A stretch of 8,250 nt of DNA from Thermoleophilaceae bacterium. GTDB taxonomy: Bacteria; Actinomycetota; Thermoleophilia; Solirubrobacterales; Thermoleophilaceae. The notes under the pieces are model-generated. The model did not search any database. It was not told the DNA's origin and saw only the letters and a program-made list of their open reading frames with translations. The DNA lies in contig JACCZP010000094.1 of NCBI GenBank assembly GCA_013695885.1, positions 1 to 8,250 on the forward strand, given 5' to 3'. Of the stretch, positions 7,725-8,250 are shown one piece after another. A program made the translations under genes and the position numbers. Each line of letters starts with the position of its first letter. The first letter of the stretch is position 1.

Positions 7725-8250
7725 CTAGAGACCGGCGGGGTGGCGCACGGCGTAGCTCCCGCCGCCCCGCATGCCCTCCTGCCAACGCGTACCGCCGTCG
7801 GCGCGACCGCTCGTATCGAAGCGCAGACCGGCAACGACCATGAACATGTGCCCGGGGTTCGCGTAGATCGTGATCCAGCGTCCGGGACCCTTCGATCCCC
7901 AGCGCATGAATCCGCTCGAGTCGAGCGGGCGGTCGAGGAGCCCCGCTCCCGCGAGTGCGAAAGACACCGAGCCCGAGCAGTCGTAGCCACGATCGCGCCA
8001 GGCTCCGTGACCTCCGCCGTACACGTAGGGCTTGCGCGCGATCAGGTTCGCGGCCTCTACGACCTGGGCCACCGTCTGAGGGGCACCGGAGGGCGGGATG
8101 GCGTCGCCGCGTCCATCGAGGCCCGCCCGTGCGCCACGGACCGTGCGCCCGGTTTTGAGGGCGGCCTTCAAGTCCTTGATGTCCTGGCGCACCTCGTCGT
8201 CGGTCGCGGGCTCCGAGGGCTCGCTCTCGGCGCCCTCCGTGCTGGCCTCG
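7725..8250 (-). CDS. NlpC/P60-family cell-wall hydrolase, C-terminal part (5' end outside window)
   Basis: The minus-strand frame is open from the right edge (8249) to a TAG at 7727-7725, giving 174 visible codons. The first 19 are Glu/Ser/Ala/Pro-rich and lead into VRQDIKDLKAALKTG; the GTG at 8192 is probably an internal valine. The catalytic domain begins at VAQVVEAANLIARKPYVYGG. The nucleophile is in YDCSGSVSFAL (Cys codon at 7979-7977) and the general base in YANPGHMFMVVAGL (His codon at 7850-7848), followed by RFDTSG. The protein ends in SYAVRHPAGL. This is the C40 papain-like fold of bacterial DL-endopeptidases that cut peptidoglycan stems; any signal peptide would be in the missing N-terminus. 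The stop lies 31 bases before the acyl-CoA synthetase start and no terminator is visible between them, so the two genes may be co-transcribed. Substrate specificity is inferred from the family only. Confidence 0.85.
   Translation of the reverse strand, partial: EASTEGAESEPSEPATDDEVRQDIKDLKAALKTGRTVRGARAGLDGRGDAIPPSGAPQTVAQVVEAANLIARKPYVYGGGHGAWRDRGYDCSGSVSFALAGAGLLDRPLDSSGFMRWGSKGPGRWITIYANPGHMFMVVAGLRFDTSGRADGGTRWQEGMRGGGSYAVRHPAGL

Noticed and set aside
7694..7990. An N-terminal extension of the acyl-CoA synthetase frame up to 7990
   Set aside because: It overlaps the NlpC/P60 coding region, is Arg/Ser-rich without family similarity, and the ATG at 7693 has a perfect AGGAGG.
8190..8192. 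GTG at 8192 as the start of the NlpC/P60 gene
   Set aside because: The frame stays open for 19 more codons to the window edge with a plausible Glu/Ser/Pro-rich linker, there is no ribosome binding site ahead of this GTG, and a secreted hydrolase needs an export signal that would lie further upstream.

Overview
The window is very GC-rich and gene-dense. Codon third positions are strongly G/C, so long spurious open frames lie antisense to almost every real gene. The protein styles suggest a high-GC actinobacterium, most likely of the Thermoleophilia/Solirubrobacterales type. This rests on a secreted M23 peptidase with an Arg-rich N-terminus and an Asn-Gly/Ser-Gly-rich tail, an NlpC/P60 protein of the 'PYVYGGGHG…YDCSGSVSFAL' kind, and a TrkA-N/RyR fusion. 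The lineage is an inference from recalled family resemblance, not from a search.

Layout, left to right. (1) 1-281, minus: the N-terminal part of an ATP-grasp family ligase that runs off the left edge. (2) 287-2026, minus: a 579-residue protein with two membrane segments, a TrkA-N (RCK-type) Rossmann domain, a second weaker Rossmann-like unit and a C-terminal bacterial RyR domain. Its stop lies 5 bases before the ATP-grasp start, so the two genes look co-expressed. (3) 2027-2117: a short divergent promoter region with a perfect inverted repeat. (4) 2118-2759, plus: an NfuA-like Fe-S scaffold with a cysteine-free A-type half and a CxxC NifU half. (5) 2759-2785: a 12-bp hairpin between convergent genes. 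(6) 2798-5485, minus: an 895-residue secreted, modular M23 (LytM-type) peptidase. (7) 5486-5773: its leader, carrying a well-matched ydaO-type cyclic-di-AMP riboswitch, a candidate promoter, a palindrome and a hairpin that may end the upstream unit. (8) 5774-7693, minus: a long-chain acyl-CoA synthetase (AMP-forming). (9) 7725-8250, minus: the C-terminal part of an NlpC/P60 cell-wall hydrolase that runs off the right edge, 31 bases ahead of the synthetase.

Functionally the right two thirds concern the envelope: two peptidoglycan hydrolases flank a fatty-acid-activating enzyme, and the M23 gene is under probable c-di-AMP control. The left third pairs a ligand-sensing, possibly nucleotide-responsive membrane protein (TrkA-N plus RyR) with an ATP-grasp ligase. 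I see no tRNA, rRNA, CRISPR array, transposase or phage gene. The items most worth follow-up are the pore-like TrkA-N/RyR protein that lacks a potassium filter and the c-di-AMP riboswitch with its compact promoter and expression platform.
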